Origin: G016234445 sp964438865
Lineage (GTDB): Bacteria > Chloroflexota > Dehalococcoidia > Tepidiformales > Tepidiformaceae
Reading direction: 5' to 3'
NCBI GenBank assembly: GCA_964438865.1
Contig: CAYTMI010000001.1
Location: 496,001-560,000 of the forward strand
Length of the DNA: 64,000 nt
The translations under genes were made by a program, and so were the position numbers. The notes under the pieces are model-generated. The model had not been told where the DNA came from. It did not search any database and worked only from the letters and a program-made list of their open reading frames with translations. This document shows, one piece after another, positions 52,869 to 61,918 of the stretch (positions are counted from its first letter, which is position 1; the number at the start of each line of letters is the position of its first letter).

Positions 52869-53017
52869 AAGCAGGTTCCTCCAGCCCCGCCGATCGTAGG
52901 CGGCGATGACGGCGCCGTCCACCGCGCACCGGACTTGGGCCATCGCTGGGGAACACCACGCGCGCCTTCCTCGCCAGAGGCGCGCGCCTCTGCTCGGCGA
53001 TGCCCTATCCTCGCGCC

Positions 53018-53398
53018 ATGCCGTGGTACGTGTGGCTGTTGCTGGGGGTTGCCGCTGTCGTTGCCCTCGCGGCGATCGGGATCAGGGCGCTGCGGCTGAC
53101 GCGGCGGGGGCGGCGGTTCCTCGCGCTTTCGACGCGGGCGAAGCTGCGGTTCGGGCGCGCGCTTCTTGGCGACCGGCACACCGGCTGGGTCGCGAAGGCG
53201 ATCCTCGTGCTCCTCGTCGGCTACCTCGCCCTCCCCTTCGACCTCATCCCCGACTTCATCCCCGTCCTCGGCCAGGCCGACGACATCCTCGTGATCGTGC
53301 TGGCGCTGTGGCTGCTGATGGCGGTGGTGCCCCGGGAGCGCTTCGAAGCCGCGCTGGCCCAGGCGGAGGGGTCGGACGAGGCACGGGGTCAGGGCTGA
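53018..53398 (+). CDS. YkvA/DUF1232 family membrane protein
   Basis: The 126-residue product has the DUF1232 core LPFDLIPDFIPVLGQADDILVI, quoted in part, between two hydrophobic segments, with an extra N-terminal helix. DUF1232 proteins are small membrane proteins of uncertain role, sometimes beside stress genes. ATG 53018 follows a purine-poor region, so initiation strength is unclear. Confidence 0.85.
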   Translation: MPWYVWLLLGVAAVVALAAIGIRALRLTRRGRRFLALSTRAKLRFGRALLGDRHTGWVAKAILVLLVGYLALPFDLIPDFIPVLGQADDILVIVLALWLLMAVVPRERFEAALAQAEGSDEARGQG

Positions 53399-53482
53399 CG
53401 GAGCCCGCGCGCCTTTCCCGCGCCTTACCTTGTGTGAAGCATCTCCTGCCGCGGGCGTGCCCCAGCGCTGATACTGGAGCGC

Positions 53483-54544
53483 ATGTGCAGGACGGCCTTC
53501 CTTCTCTTCGCGGTGACGGTGGCGCTGGCCGCCCTCGCCGCCTGCGTTGCCACGGACCGCGACGATCCCGCGCCCTCGGCGCCGGCGGCGGCGACTGTGT
53601 CCCCGGATTCGACAGCAGTGCCCGTGGCATCGCCATCGCGGCCCGCGCCGCGCACCCCGAGGCCGGTGTCTGGCGCGGCGGCAGCGACCCGGGCGGCGCG
53701 GGGCACACCAATCCCGACGATTTCCAGCAAGACCGTGAGGGTCTCCGGCTGCAGCGGCAACCGGGCGGCGGGCGACTTCTACGAGACGCTGGTCACGGCC
53801 GCCGGGGACGAACGCGCCTACCGCCTCCACGTCCCCTCGAAGTACCGGTCGAACAAGTCCACGCCAGTCGTTTTCAACTTCCACGGATACGGCCGGAGCG
53901 CCGAGGAACAGGAAAGCTATAGCCAGCTTGTCCCGATCGCCGACCGCGAGACGTTCATCCTCGTCACCCCCGAAGGCAGCGGCTACCCGCCCGCGTGGGA
54001 CATCGTCGGCGTGTACGCGGAGAACGGGATCGACGACGTCGCCTTCGTGGCGGAACTCCTGGACGCGCTCGAAGCGAAGCTCTGTGTCGACACGGCGCGG
54101 GTCTATGCGACCGGCCTCTCGAACGGGGCGGAGATGGCGGCGCAACTGGCCTGCACCCTGCCGCACCGCTTCGCCGCGGTCGCGCCGGTGGCGGGGGTCG
54201 TCTACCAGGGCTGCGACGGCGGCGCCCTACCGGTCGTCTCGTTCCACGGCACCGAGGACTGGAATGTGCCGTTCGAATTCGCGCCACCGGCAATGTCCGA
54301 CTGGGCCGCCCACAACGGCTGCGACCTGGCCGCCGGGGTCGAGGTCGTCCAGGTGAGCGAACACGTGAGCCGGGAGTCGTTCCTCGGCTGCGGTGCCGCG
54401 CCGGTGGTGCTCTATGTCGTGGACGGCGGCGGGCACACCTGGCCGGGCGCCGAGGACGACGCCGGCGGCGCCGGGCCCACCACGCACGAAATCAACGCCA
54501 GCGAGCTGATCTGGGAGTTCTTCCGGGCGCGCCCGAAGCCCTGA
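53483..54544 (+). CDS. PHB-depolymerase-like secreted esterase lipoprotein
   Basis: The 353-residue product has a lipobox ending LAALAAC (Cys21), a Thr/Pro-rich linker (about residues 25-85) and an alpha/beta hydrolase of the PHB depolymerase/LpqC type. Visible parts are FNFHGYGRSAEEQ for the oxyanion region, Ser213 in ATGLSNGAEM, a likely Asp in SFHGTEDWNVPF and a terminal His in GGGHTWPG. It probably degrades extracellular polyesters or feruloyl esters while tethered to the membrane. Confidence 0.85.
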   Translation: MCRTAFLLFAVTVALAALAACVATDRDDPAPSAPAAATVSPDSTAVPVASPSRPAPRTPRPVSGAAAATRAARGTPIPTISSKTVRVSGCSGNRAAGDFYETLVTAAGDERAYRLHVPSKYRSNKSTPVVFNFHGYGRSAEEQESYSQLVPIADRETFILVTPEGSGYPPAWDIVGVYAENGIDDVAFVAELLDALEAKLCVDTARVYATGLSNGAEMAAQLACTLPHRFAAVAPVAGVVYQGCDGGALPVVSFHGTEDWNVPFEFAPPAMSDWAAHNGCDLAAGVEVVQVSEHVSRESFLGCGAAPVVLYVVDGGGHTWPGAEDDAGGAGPTTHEINASELIWEFFRARPKP

Positions 54545-54658
54545 ACGGAGGGCAGCCATTCGCCGTTCGCAAAGGGCACCCGTAGAATCCTTCCTTGCCG
54601 CGACCCGCGCTGAGGAGCCGGCGGGGGCGCGGACGCTACCGTCCCATCGGAGTCTCTT

Positions 54659-55930
54659 ATGCCGGGTCCCCTCGCCGGAGTGCGCGTCCTTGAGTTCAGC
54701 CAGATCATCGCCGGGCCCTTCGCGGGCATGCTCCTCGCCGACATGGGGGCCGAAGTCACGAAGTTCGAACCCCTGGAAGGCGAACCGTGGCGCGTCTTTG
54801 TCGAGCTCGTGCCGAAGGAGTCACGGACGTTCCTCAGCCTGAACCGCGGCAAACGCGACGTCGCCATCGACATGAGCCGCCCGGAAGCGCGGGATGTCAT
54901 CCACCGGCTGGTGCGCCACAGCGACGTCGTCATCATCAACTACCGCCCGGGTGTCGCCGAGAAGTTGGGGATCGACTACGAGACGCTGACGGCCATCAAC
55001 CCGAAACTCATCTACTGCGAAAACACGGCTTTCGGGCGCAAGGGACCGCTCGCGCACCGTGGCGGGTACGACCTGATTGTCCAGGCGATGAGCGGGCTGA
55101 TGGCGGGCGAAGGCAAGCTCCAGGGCGCCGTGCCGACGTTCATCTACCCCGCCGTGGCCGACTACGCGACCGGGATCATGATCTCGAACGCGATCTGCGC
55201 GGCGCTCTATTCGCGGGAAAAGACGGGCGAGGGCCAGCGCATCGACTGTACCCTCCTCGGCACCGCCATCGCCCTGCAGACATCGCAGTTCACCTGGATC
55301 GACGCCTTCGACGACGCGATCATCCCGCCGCTGCTCGATGGCTTGAAGGCCGCGCGCGCCCGCCAGGACGACTTCCTCCAGCAGCAGGGGGTCCACCGCC
55401 AGTTCCGGCCCGTGGGCGCCGGCAACATCTATTACCGCGTCTACCAGACGAGCGACGGCTTTATCGCCGTGGCCGGGCTGAGCGCCGCGCTCTGGGCGAA
55501 GGTCCGCGCCGCCACCGGCATCGTCGACCCCCGCGTCCAGCCCGACGGCAGCTTCGTCCAGAATCCCGAAGGATGGGAAGTCGATGGCCCGAAGCTGGTG
55601 GCGGAAGTGGAGAAGCTCTACATGACGAAGACGACGGCCGAATGGGGCGCCTTGCTGGAAGCGGAAGGCGTGCCATCGGGGCCGGTCCACTTCATCGAAG
55701 AGCTCTTCGAACATCCGCAGGCGGTCGAGAACGGGCTCGTTGCCGAACTGGAGCACCCGCTCCTGGGGCGGCACCGGATGGTCGGTCCCGCCTTCCAGAT
55801 GTCGAAGACGCCGATCGCGCCGCAGGGTCCGAGCCCGGTGCTGGGGGCCGACACCGACACCGTCCTCCGGGAAGCTGGGCTCAGCGATGCCGACATCGCC
55901 GCGCTGTACGAAACGGGCGTCGTCTGCTGA
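54659..55930 (+). CDS. CaiB/BaiF family CoA transferase (type III)
   Basis: The 423-residue product has the type III CoA transferase opening PGPLAGVRVLEFSQIIAGPF with GMLLADMGAEVTKFEP. The nucleoside-binding loop is SLNRGKRDVAIDMSRPEARD and the catalytic region is FGRKGPLAHRGGYDLIVQAMSG, quoted in part. It moves CoA between carboxylic acids. A second member is partial at the right edge of the window. Which acid it uses cannot be told. Confidence 0.93.
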   Translation: MPGPLAGVRVLEFSQIIAGPFAGMLLADMGAEVTKFEPLEGEPWRVFVELVPKESRTFLSLNRGKRDVAIDMSRPEARDVIHRLVRHSDVVIINYRPGVAEKLGIDYETLTAINPKLIYCENTAFGRKGPLAHRGGYDLIVQAMSGLMAGEGKLQGAVPTFIYPAVADYATGIMISNAICAALYSREKTGEGQRIDCTLLGTAIALQTSQFTWIDAFDDAIIPPLLDGLKAARARQDDFLQQQGVHRQFRPVGAGNIYYRVYQTSDGFIAVAGLSAALWAKVRAATGIVDPRVQPDGSFVQNPEGWEVDGPKLVAEVEKLYMTKTTAEWGALLEAEGVPSGPVHFIEELFEHPQAVENGLVAELEHPLLGRHRMVGPAFQMSKTPIAPQGPSPVLGADTDTVLREAGLSDADIAALYETGVVC

Positions 55931-55961
55931 GGCTGGGCCGTAGATACCAGGGAGACTCCGT

Positions 55962-56918
55962 CTAGTGCGAGTGCACTGCCTCGCGGGCGTGGGGCGACCC
56001 CTCCTGCGAATCGAACGGATCGGCGTGGATGTCCACGACCGAACCCGGGGGGAGAACATGCAGCCATGCTTGACGGAGTTCTTCGGAAACCGTGTGAGCC
56101 TGGACGAGGCTGTACGCGGCGGGCATGCATACATGCGAGACGAGATGCACGGTCCGTCCGGAATGCCGGAGACGAAGGTCGTTGATGTGGTCGAACCCGC
56201 TTACGTCCTCCGCGGCGTGTTCAAGCTGGTGACGGGTCTCAGGGTCCCCGTGGTCGAGCAGGCGCAGGATGACGTCGCGGCCTGACTGGATAGCAGCCCA
56301 GCCAATGAGTACGCCAATCGCCAGGCCGACGGCCGCATCGACACGAGGCTGGTTGACCATGATTCCGATCGCGGCGGCAACGACGCCCAGCGACGTGAAG
56401 CCGTCCGCACGGGAGTGTTGCCCGTCGGCGACCAGGGCGGCGCTGCCGATGCGCCTGCCGGCTCGGAGCTTGTACTGGGCGACCGCCTCGTTCCCTGCGA
56501 ATCCGACGAGACCCGCGACGAGGACCAGCCATGGCCGATGGAGTTCGCGCGTTTCGCCGAAAGCGCGGAAGGATTCGTAGACGACAAGGAGCGCGCTGGC
56601 CGCAATCAGGGCAACCACGGCAAGGCCCGCGAGATCTTCGAGGCGGTGGTATCCATAGCCGAAGCGCTGCGTTCGTTGCCGCTTCGTAACGACAAAGGCA
56701 AGCCAGACTATCGCGGTCCCTGCGACGTCGACGCCGTTGTGGAGCGTATCGCCCAGGAGCGCAACGGAGCCGCTCAAGAAGAGGAGGGCTACCTGGAAAG
56801 CTGTCGTGAAGCCCAGCCCAGCCACCCCGATCTTGAGTGCTCGAACTCCGTCGCGAGTCGACAAATCGAGTGACCCGGCGTGTGAATGACCGTGGCCGTG
56901 ACCGTGGGCTGAGCTCAT
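55962..56918 (-). CDS. Cation diffusion facilitator (CDF) family transporter
   Basis: The 318-residue product has a His-rich N-terminus (HGHGHGHSH, residues 5-13), six transmembrane segments, metal site A GDTLHNGVD (His60, Asp64) and the second site in VADGQHSRADGFTS. A cytoplasmic C-terminal domain has VSHVCMP and VDIHADP. It exports divalent cations such as zinc or cobalt. The ATG at 56918 is closest to the His-rich part; an ATG 22 codons upstream is possible. Confidence 0.9.
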   Translation of the reverse strand: MSSAHGHGHGHSHAGSLDLSTRDGVRALKIGVAGLGFTTAFQVALLFLSGSVALLGDTLHNGVDVAGTAIVWLAFVVTKRQRTQRFGYGYHRLEDLAGLAVVALIAASALLVVYESFRAFGETRELHRPWLVLVAGLVGFAGNEAVAQYKLRAGRRIGSAALVADGQHSRADGFTSLGVVAAAIGIMVNQPRVDAAVGLAIGVLIGWAAIQSGRDVILRLLDHGDPETRHQLEHAAEDVSGFDHINDLRLRHSGRTVHLVSHVCMPAAYSLVQAHTVSEELRQAWLHVLPPGSVVDIHADPFDSQEGSPHAREAVHSH

Positions 56919-57056
56919 TGCCTCATTAGAAGCGGCATTGCCCGGTGCAACAAGACGGCAACTGCCACGGGTGGCATCTGCCACGAATGGCCCGTCCGGT
57001 TTGGGGCTGGCGCCAGCAACGTCGGCACGGTGATGCGGAGTCGGAGGCTGGCGCCC

Positions 57057-57650
57057 TCAGCCCGCATTCGTCGTGGTCCCGCCGCGCCAGATGAGCCGAG
57101 CCATCTGCCTTACGAGCCCCTCGTCGATTTCGCCACCGTGGGCACCCATTCGTTCAAAGAGGGCGAGGCTGGCCGCGGAGCTGACGACAGTAAGTGCGAC
57201 CGCATTGGCATCGCCCTGCACCACGACCCCCTGCTGCTCCAGCCCGCCCAGCCATGCCTGCAACCCGGAGACCAGCTGATTGAGGGGAGAGTCAGGATAA
57301 CGCTCGATGAAGCCCTCATAGTTAAACTCGGGGTGGGCGATGAGCGGCAGCAAGACCGGCATGATCTCTCGGAAATACGCCAGCACCCGGAGAGTGATCT
57401 CTTCGAGGCGAAGCGACGGCTCCTCCGACCTCGTCCGCGAGATCAGGATCGAGTGGATGTCCGGCGCCGGCGGGACCATCGCTGCGAAGAACAACTCCGG
57501 CTTTGTCCGAAATCGCTGGAACAGGACCGACTCCGAGACGCCGGCACGGTGGGCGATGGCGCGCGTCGACGCCCCGAAGCCATCCTCGACGAACGTTTCG
57601 CGAGCTATCGCGAGAAGTTCTTCGTCCTCGATTCGCTTCTTACGCCCCAT
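57057..57650 (-). CDS. TetR-family transcriptional regulator
   Basis: The 197-residue product has the TetR DNA-binding domain: LLAIARETFVEDGFGASTRAIAHRAGVSESVLFQRFRTKPELF, quoted in part. The ligand domain is helical and variable. It lies 33 nt after the methyltransferase on the same strand, so the two form an operon that the regulator itself probably controls through the palindrome at 58462. Confidence 0.88.
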   Translation of the reverse strand: MGRKKRIEDEELLAIARETFVEDGFGASTRAIAHRAGVSESVLFQRFRTKPELFFAAMVPPAPDIHSILISRTRSEEPSLRLEEITLRVLAYFREIMPVLLPLIAHPEFNYEGFIERYPDSPLNQLVSGLQAWLGGLEQQGVVVQGDANAVALTVVSSAASLALFERMGAHGGEIDEGLVRQMARLIWRGGTTTNAG

Positions 57651-57683
57651 CGCCAGCCTCGTTGTGCCTTCTCCGCGCGCCGC

Positions 57684-58448
57684 TCATTCAGAAGAGCGCC
57701 TGGTGAGGAACCAGGCGGTCGCACACATTGTCCCCTCGTCCTCGAGCGACAATCCCGCCTCGCCGAGAGCCTCCCGCCAGAAACGCCGTCCCTTCATCCG
57801 TCCGAACAACAGCGGCCCGAAGGCAATAGTCAGCCATATGTTGGGCACAATCACGATCAGGAGGAACTGTCCGCCGGGTACCAGCACGCGATGAACCTGA
57901 CCCAGCGTCTGACGTATCTCCGCGGGTTCAAGGTGATCGATCGCCGCAGAACTGGCCGCCGCATCGAAAGAGCCGTCCTCAAATGGCATGTCGCGCATGT
58001 CGCCGGTTTGGACCGTAACCCGCTCCGCGATCCCGGCCAATTGGAAGTTCCTCTCCGTATTGGAGATGCCATGGCCATGTATGTAGCCCGCACTGAAGTT
58101 GTCCAGCCCTACGACGCTGGCTGCTGGCCGTGAACGGGCGATGGCAATGCTGAGGCGTCCGGAGCCACAGCCGACGTCCAGCACGGTGCCGCCGTCCGTC
58201 GTGAGGAACGCGTTCGTGGGAAGGCCGGGGATCTGGTTCATTCGAACCCCGAAGCGCATCACGAGGAACCCCGCAAACGCCCACAGCGCGATCAGGGCGA
58301 GCGGCAGCCAGAGCCACCAGGGAGCACCGAGGAGCACTGCCAGCGCGGTGGCCGCAGTGAAGAGAGAGCCCGGGATCAAGTGTCCCCACGTCCAGATCCA
58401 GTGGTAGCCGAGGTCAGCCGAGGCGTTTGTTGTCCTGTGGTGAGGCAT
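57684..58448 (-). CDS. Membrane-anchored SAM-dependent methyltransferase
   Basis: The 254-residue product starts with two hydrophobic segments (IPGSLFTAATALAVLLG and WLWLPLALIALWAFAGFLVM) and then a Rossmann methyltransferase: TVLDVGCGSGRLSIAIA, VVGLDNFS, GDMRDMPFEDGSFDAA and LVPGGQFLLIVIV. SAM-binding G-x-G-x-G is intact. The target is unknown. ATG 58448 follows AAAGG; the promoter and operator are just upstream. It may be a resistance or lipid-modifying enzyme, given TetR control. Confidence 0.8.
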   Translation of the reverse strand: MPHHRTTNASADLGYHWIWTWGHLIPGSLFTAATALAVLLGAPWWLWLPLALIALWAFAGFLVMRFGVRMNQIPGLPTNAFLTTDGGTVLDVGCGSGRLSIAIARSRPAASVVGLDNFSAGYIHGHGISNTERNFQLAGIAERVTVQTGDMRDMPFEDGSFDAAASSAAIDHLEPAEIRQTLGQVHRVLVPGGQFLLIVIVPNIWLTIAFGPLLFGRMKGRRFWREALGEAGLSLEDEGTMCATAWFLTRRSSE

Positions 58449-58461
58449 GGTTGCCTTTCTC

Positions 58462-58510
58462 TATAAGTGCGTGCTTGCTCACTTATACTCCTGGAGGCAA
58501 CGTCCGTCAA
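58462..58510 (-). promoter_or_regulatory. Promoter and TetR-type operator of the methyltransferase-tetR operon
   Basis: On the reverse strand a -35 TTGACG (58510-58505) and a -10 TATAAG (58487-58482) are separated by 17 nt. An inverted repeat with 8-bp arms TATAAGTG and CACTTATA (58462-58469, 58480-58487) and a 10-nt spacer overlaps the -10. The start codon is 14 nt from its end. This is the expected place for autoregulation by the adjacent TetR protein. Confidence 0.8.
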
Positions 58511-58635
58511 CGCCGGCGCAGGGGCGCGGCTCGTAGAACTGACGGGGCGAGCGCAGTGGCCGCCGGGGTGATGGCCAGCAGCGCCGTGGAATAGCTAGGA
58601 CAGGAGCACCCGGGTGGCTTTAGAATCCAAAGCCT

Positions 58636-59892
58636 GTGACTGACGAAGCCGCCGCTCTACCCGCCATCGCCGCACCTGCCGGGGTCAGCCGCAACCCGTT
58701 CCGGACAGCGCGCTATCGGTGGTGGTGGGCGATGACCGTGATCGGCGCGATGGGCGTCGGCATCCAGTTGGTGACCGTGCCGCTCTTCGTCCGCGACCGG
58801 GTGAGCGAGGACCACCGCGCCATCGCGATCTCGCTCGCGCTCGTCTGCCAGATGCTGCCCTCGGCGGTGCTGCTGCTGGTGGGAGGCGTGATCGCGGACC
58901 GCATCGAACGGCGGCGGATCATGATCCGCGTCTACATCGTTGCCGCCGCCGTCTCCTGCGTGTACGTCTTCCTTTCGAAGGCCGACTTCAGCGGTATCTG
59001 GCCAGTGTTCTTCCTGGGCGCCACGATCGGGGCGGTCGACGCCTTCGGGCAGCCCGCGCGAATCAGCATGGCGCCCGCGATCCTGCCGCAGGCGCAGCTT
59101 CAGAACGGGATCATCCTGAGCACCGTCGCCTTCATGGCCGCGGGCATGTTCATGGGCCCGGCGGTGGGCGGCCTGCTCGCGGACGGCGCCGGGCTGACGG
59201 TGGCGTTCTCGGCGGAGGTTGCCTTCCTGGTGATCGCCGCGCTGCTTTCGACGCGAATCGGCACCGACAAGCCCGTGCCGACCGGCAAGACCATCCGCGG
59301 CGACCTGGTCGACGGCCTGCGCTACGTCCGCGGTGCCTCGGCCCTCAAGTGGCTGCTCCTCTTTCAGATGGTCCCGGGCCTCTTCCTCATCGGCCCCTTC
59401 CGGGTGACGGCGGTGCTGATGGTGAACGACGTGCTGGCCGAACCCGACAAGTACGTCGGCCTCTTCTCCGCCTGCTTCGGGGTCGGCGTGCTGATGGGGT
59501 CCTTCCTGATGACGCTGCGGCACATCCCGAACCGCGGCAAGGTGCTCTGCGGCGCCCCGATCCTCGGCGGGGTAACGTTCATCGCCTATGCGGCGAGCGA
59601 GATGGTGACGCTTTCGATGGCGATCCTGGTGTTCTGGGGGCTGGGCGCGGCGATCTTCATCAACCTCGCGACGCCGCTCATCCAGGAGGCGTCTTCGCGG
59701 CCGATGATCGGGCGGGTGATGAGCATGTCGAACCTCGCCTTTGCCATCGCCACGCCGCTGGGGCTGATCCAGTCGGGCTTGCTGGCCAGCGCCTTCGGCC
59801 CCCAGGTGGCGGTGACCGTGAGCGGCGTTGTCTGCACGGTGATCGGGGTGCTGGCGCTGATCTTCCTGAAACCGGTGCGAAGCCTGCCCTGA
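58636..59892 (+). CDS. MFS transporter (MFS_3 type)
   Basis: The 418-residue product has 12 hydrophobic segments and the A-loop GGVIADRIERRRIMIRVY; another conserved feature is FGQPARISMAPAIL. The same subgroup as the gene at 50026. It begins at a GTG close after the sequence AAAGCCT. Substrate unknown. It is divergent from the methyltransferase operon and upstream of malQ with a 46-nt gap. Confidence 0.85.
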   Translation: MTDEAAALPAIAAPAGVSRNPFRTARYRWWWAMTVIGAMGVGIQLVTVPLFVRDRVSEDHRAIAISLALVCQMLPSAVLLLVGGVIADRIERRRIMIRVYIVAAAVSCVYVFLSKADFSGIWPVFFLGATIGAVDAFGQPARISMAPAILPQAQLQNGIILSTVAFMAAGMFMGPAVGGLLADGAGLTVAFSAEVAFLVIAALLSTRIGTDKPVPTGKTIRGDLVDGLRYVRGASALKWLLLFQMVPGLFLIGPFRVTAVLMVNDVLAEPDKYVGLFSACFGVGVLMGSFLMTLRHIPNRGKVLCGAPILGGVTFIAYAASEMVTLSMAILVFWGLGAAIFINLATPLIQEASSRPMIGRVMSMSNLAFAIATPLGLIQSGLLASAFGPQVAVTVSGVVCTVIGVLALIFLKPVRSLP

Positions 59893-59938
59893 TCCGCGGC
59901 CGATGGCTGGTAGGCGGGCGCTTCGGCACCATGGGCGG

Positions 59939-61459
59939 ATGGAACAAGCCCCCGAAGCCGAAGGCGAACTGCCGTGGCCGGATCGCCATGCCGGCGTCCT
60001 CCTCCACCCGACGTCGCTGCCGGGGCGCTTCGGGATTGGGGACCTCGGCCCCGACGCCCACAACTTCATCGAATGGCTGGCCTCGGCGGGGCAGTCACTC
60101 TGGCAGGTGTTGCCGCTGGGGCCGCCGGGGCCTGGCGCCTCACCCTACTCGGCGCGGTCAGCCTTCGCGGGCAACGCGCTCCTGATTTCGCCCGAAAAGC
60201 TGGTGGCCGACGGGCTGCTGGAGGCGGGCGAAATCGAAGATGGGCCGGGCAACGGCGGCAGCGACCGGGTCGACTTTCCCGCTGTCGCCGCGTGGAAGGC
60301 CGGGCTCCTTCGGACGGCGTTCGGGCGCTTCGCCGGGGCCGGGCGGTGGGACGAGGTTGCTGATTTCGAAGCCGCGAACGCCGACTGGCTGCCGGACTAC
60401 GCGCTCTACGAAGCCGTCCGCGGCGAACAGCCCGGCGCCTGGTGGGAGTGGCCCGAGGCGATCGCGGGGCGAGACCCGGCGGCGCTGGACTCGGCCCGCG
60501 CGCGGCTGGCAGACGACCTGCGCTACCAGGCGTTCGTCCAGTGGCTGTTCGCGCGGCAGTGGCGGTCGGTCCGCAATCATGCGAACGAGCGGGGCGTGCG
60601 GATCGTGGGCGACATCCCCATCTTCGTGGCCCGGGACAGCGCCGACACGTGGGCGAACCGGCGGATCTTCAAGCTCGACAGCGAGGGCCTGCCCGAGGTG
60701 GTGGCGGGTGTGCCCCCGGACGCGTTTTCGGAGACGGGGCAACTCTGGGGGAACCCGCTCTACCTCTGGGACGTCCTCCGCGAAGACGGCTACGGCTGGT
60801 GGGCGAGGCGGCTGGAGAAGACGCTGGAGATGGTCGACCTCGTGAGGCTGGACCATTTCCGGGGGTTCGTCGCCGCCTGGGAAGTGCCCTACCTGGAAGA
60901 GACGGCGGAGCGCGGCCGCTGGGCGCCGGGCCCCGGGCGGGAAGTGTTCACGGCACTGGAAGCACGGCTGGGACGGCTGCCGATCCTGGTCGAGGACCTG
61001 GGCGTGATCACCGAGGATGTCCGCCGGACGCGCGACGAACTGGGATACCCGGGGATGAAGGTGCTCCAGTTCGCCTTCGTGGACGACGCCCGGAACCCCT
61101 ACCTGCCGCACAACATCGAAGCGAACGCGGTGGTCTACACCGGCACCCACGACAACGACACGACGGCCGGCTGGGCGGCGTCGCTCCCGCCGTGGCAGCG
61201 CCAGCGGGTGCTCGCCTACACGGGCGGGGCCGATGGCGGCGACATCGTCACAGGGCTCATCCGGATGGCCTGCGCGAGCGCGGCGAGGATGGCAATTGTG
61301 CCGATGCAGGACGTGCTCCGGCTGGGGAGCGAGGCGCGGATGAACGTGCCCGGCGTGGCCGGCGGCAACTGGAGCTGGCGGTTCCAGTGGTCACAGGTGC
61401 ACCACGACCACGGCGCCTTCCTGCGCGAATGCGCGGAGCTGTACGGCCGGACGCACTGA
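59939..61459 (+). CDS. malQ: 4-alpha-glucanotransferase
   Basis: The 506-residue amylomaltase (GH77) transfers maltooligosaccharides. The nucleophile Asp305 is in VRLDHFRG, the acid/base Glu352 in LVEDLGVI and the third carboxylate in YTGTHDNDT. The N-terminus GVLLHPTSLPGRFGIGDLGPDAHNF, quoted in part, and WQVLPLGPPGPGASPYS are the acceptor-binding part. It supports glycogen or maltodextrin use. Start ATG 59939 gives the family length. It is downstream of the MFS gene. Confidence 0.97.
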   Translation: MEQAPEAEGELPWPDRHAGVLLHPTSLPGRFGIGDLGPDAHNFIEWLASAGQSLWQVLPLGPPGPGASPYSARSAFAGNALLISPEKLVADGLLEAGEIEDGPGNGGSDRVDFPAVAAWKAGLLRTAFGRFAGAGRWDEVADFEAANADWLPDYALYEAVRGEQPGAWWEWPEAIAGRDPAALDSARARLADDLRYQAFVQWLFARQWRSVRNHANERGVRIVGDIPIFVARDSADTWANRRIFKLDSEGLPEVVAGVPPDAFSETGQLWGNPLYLWDVLREDGYGWWARRLEKTLEMVDLVRLDHFRGFVAAWEVPYLEETAERGRWAPGPGREVFTALEARLGRLPILVEDLGVITEDVRRTRDELGYPGMKVLQFAFVDDARNPYLPHNIEANAVVYTGTHDNDTTAGWAASLPPWQRQRVLAYTGGADGGDIVTGLIRMACASAARMAIVPMQDVLRLGSEARMNVPGVAGGNWSWRFQWSQVHHDHGAFLRECAELYGRTH

Positions 61460-61471
61460 GGTCGAATGGCC

Positions 61472-61906
61472 TCACTCGGTGAGAGGCGGCAACGCAGTGT
61501 CCGGGGTGTTCGAGTCCCGGTTCAGAACGAGGTGCATGAGCAGCTTGTATGCCTGACGCAGCTTGTCGGCGTTCTTGAACTCGAAGGTCCAGTCGTCTTC
61601 GCCAGCCTGGATGGAGAGGATGCCCGTAGAACGGCCGATAAGGTTGACTTCGCTGGAGAGGCCCACCGCGTGGATCCGGTCGAGCGGTACGCTTACGAGA
61701 ACATTCCTGCTCTTCCGCCAGTTGGAGTCCTGAAAGACGACACGGCGGTCACTCAGGCCGACGTAGCCGGTGCCGCCGCCCTTGCAGTCGAGCACAAGCC
61801 AGAGAGTCTCTCCGGGGACGAGGAGCTGTGCGATCTTGTCAAATTGCTCCTTGCGGTCGTAGTAGGGCTCGGTCATGCCAAAGGGGTTGGCGAACGTTCC
61901 GGGCAT
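61472..61906 (-). CDS. PH-domain-like protein
   Basis: The 144-residue product has a beta-sandwich pattern typical of bacterial PH domains: QLLVPGETLWLVLDCKGGGTGYVGLSDRRVVF, quoted in part, then SVPLDRIHAVGLSS and ILSIQAGEDDWTFEFKNADKLRQAY. It is soluble and would bind a lipid, protein or nucleic-acid partner. It follows the HsdR_N-type nuclease gene after 12 nt on the same strand, so they are probably one operon. Confidence 0.65.
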   Translation of the reverse strand: MPGTFANPFGMTEPYYDRKEQFDKIAQLLVPGETLWLVLDCKGGGTGYVGLSDRRVVFQDSNWRKSRNVLVSVPLDRIHAVGLSSEVNLIGRSTGILSIQAGEDDWTFEFKNADKLRQAYKLLMHLVLNRDSNTPDTALPPLTE

Positions 61907-61918
61907 GGGCTTGTCCTC

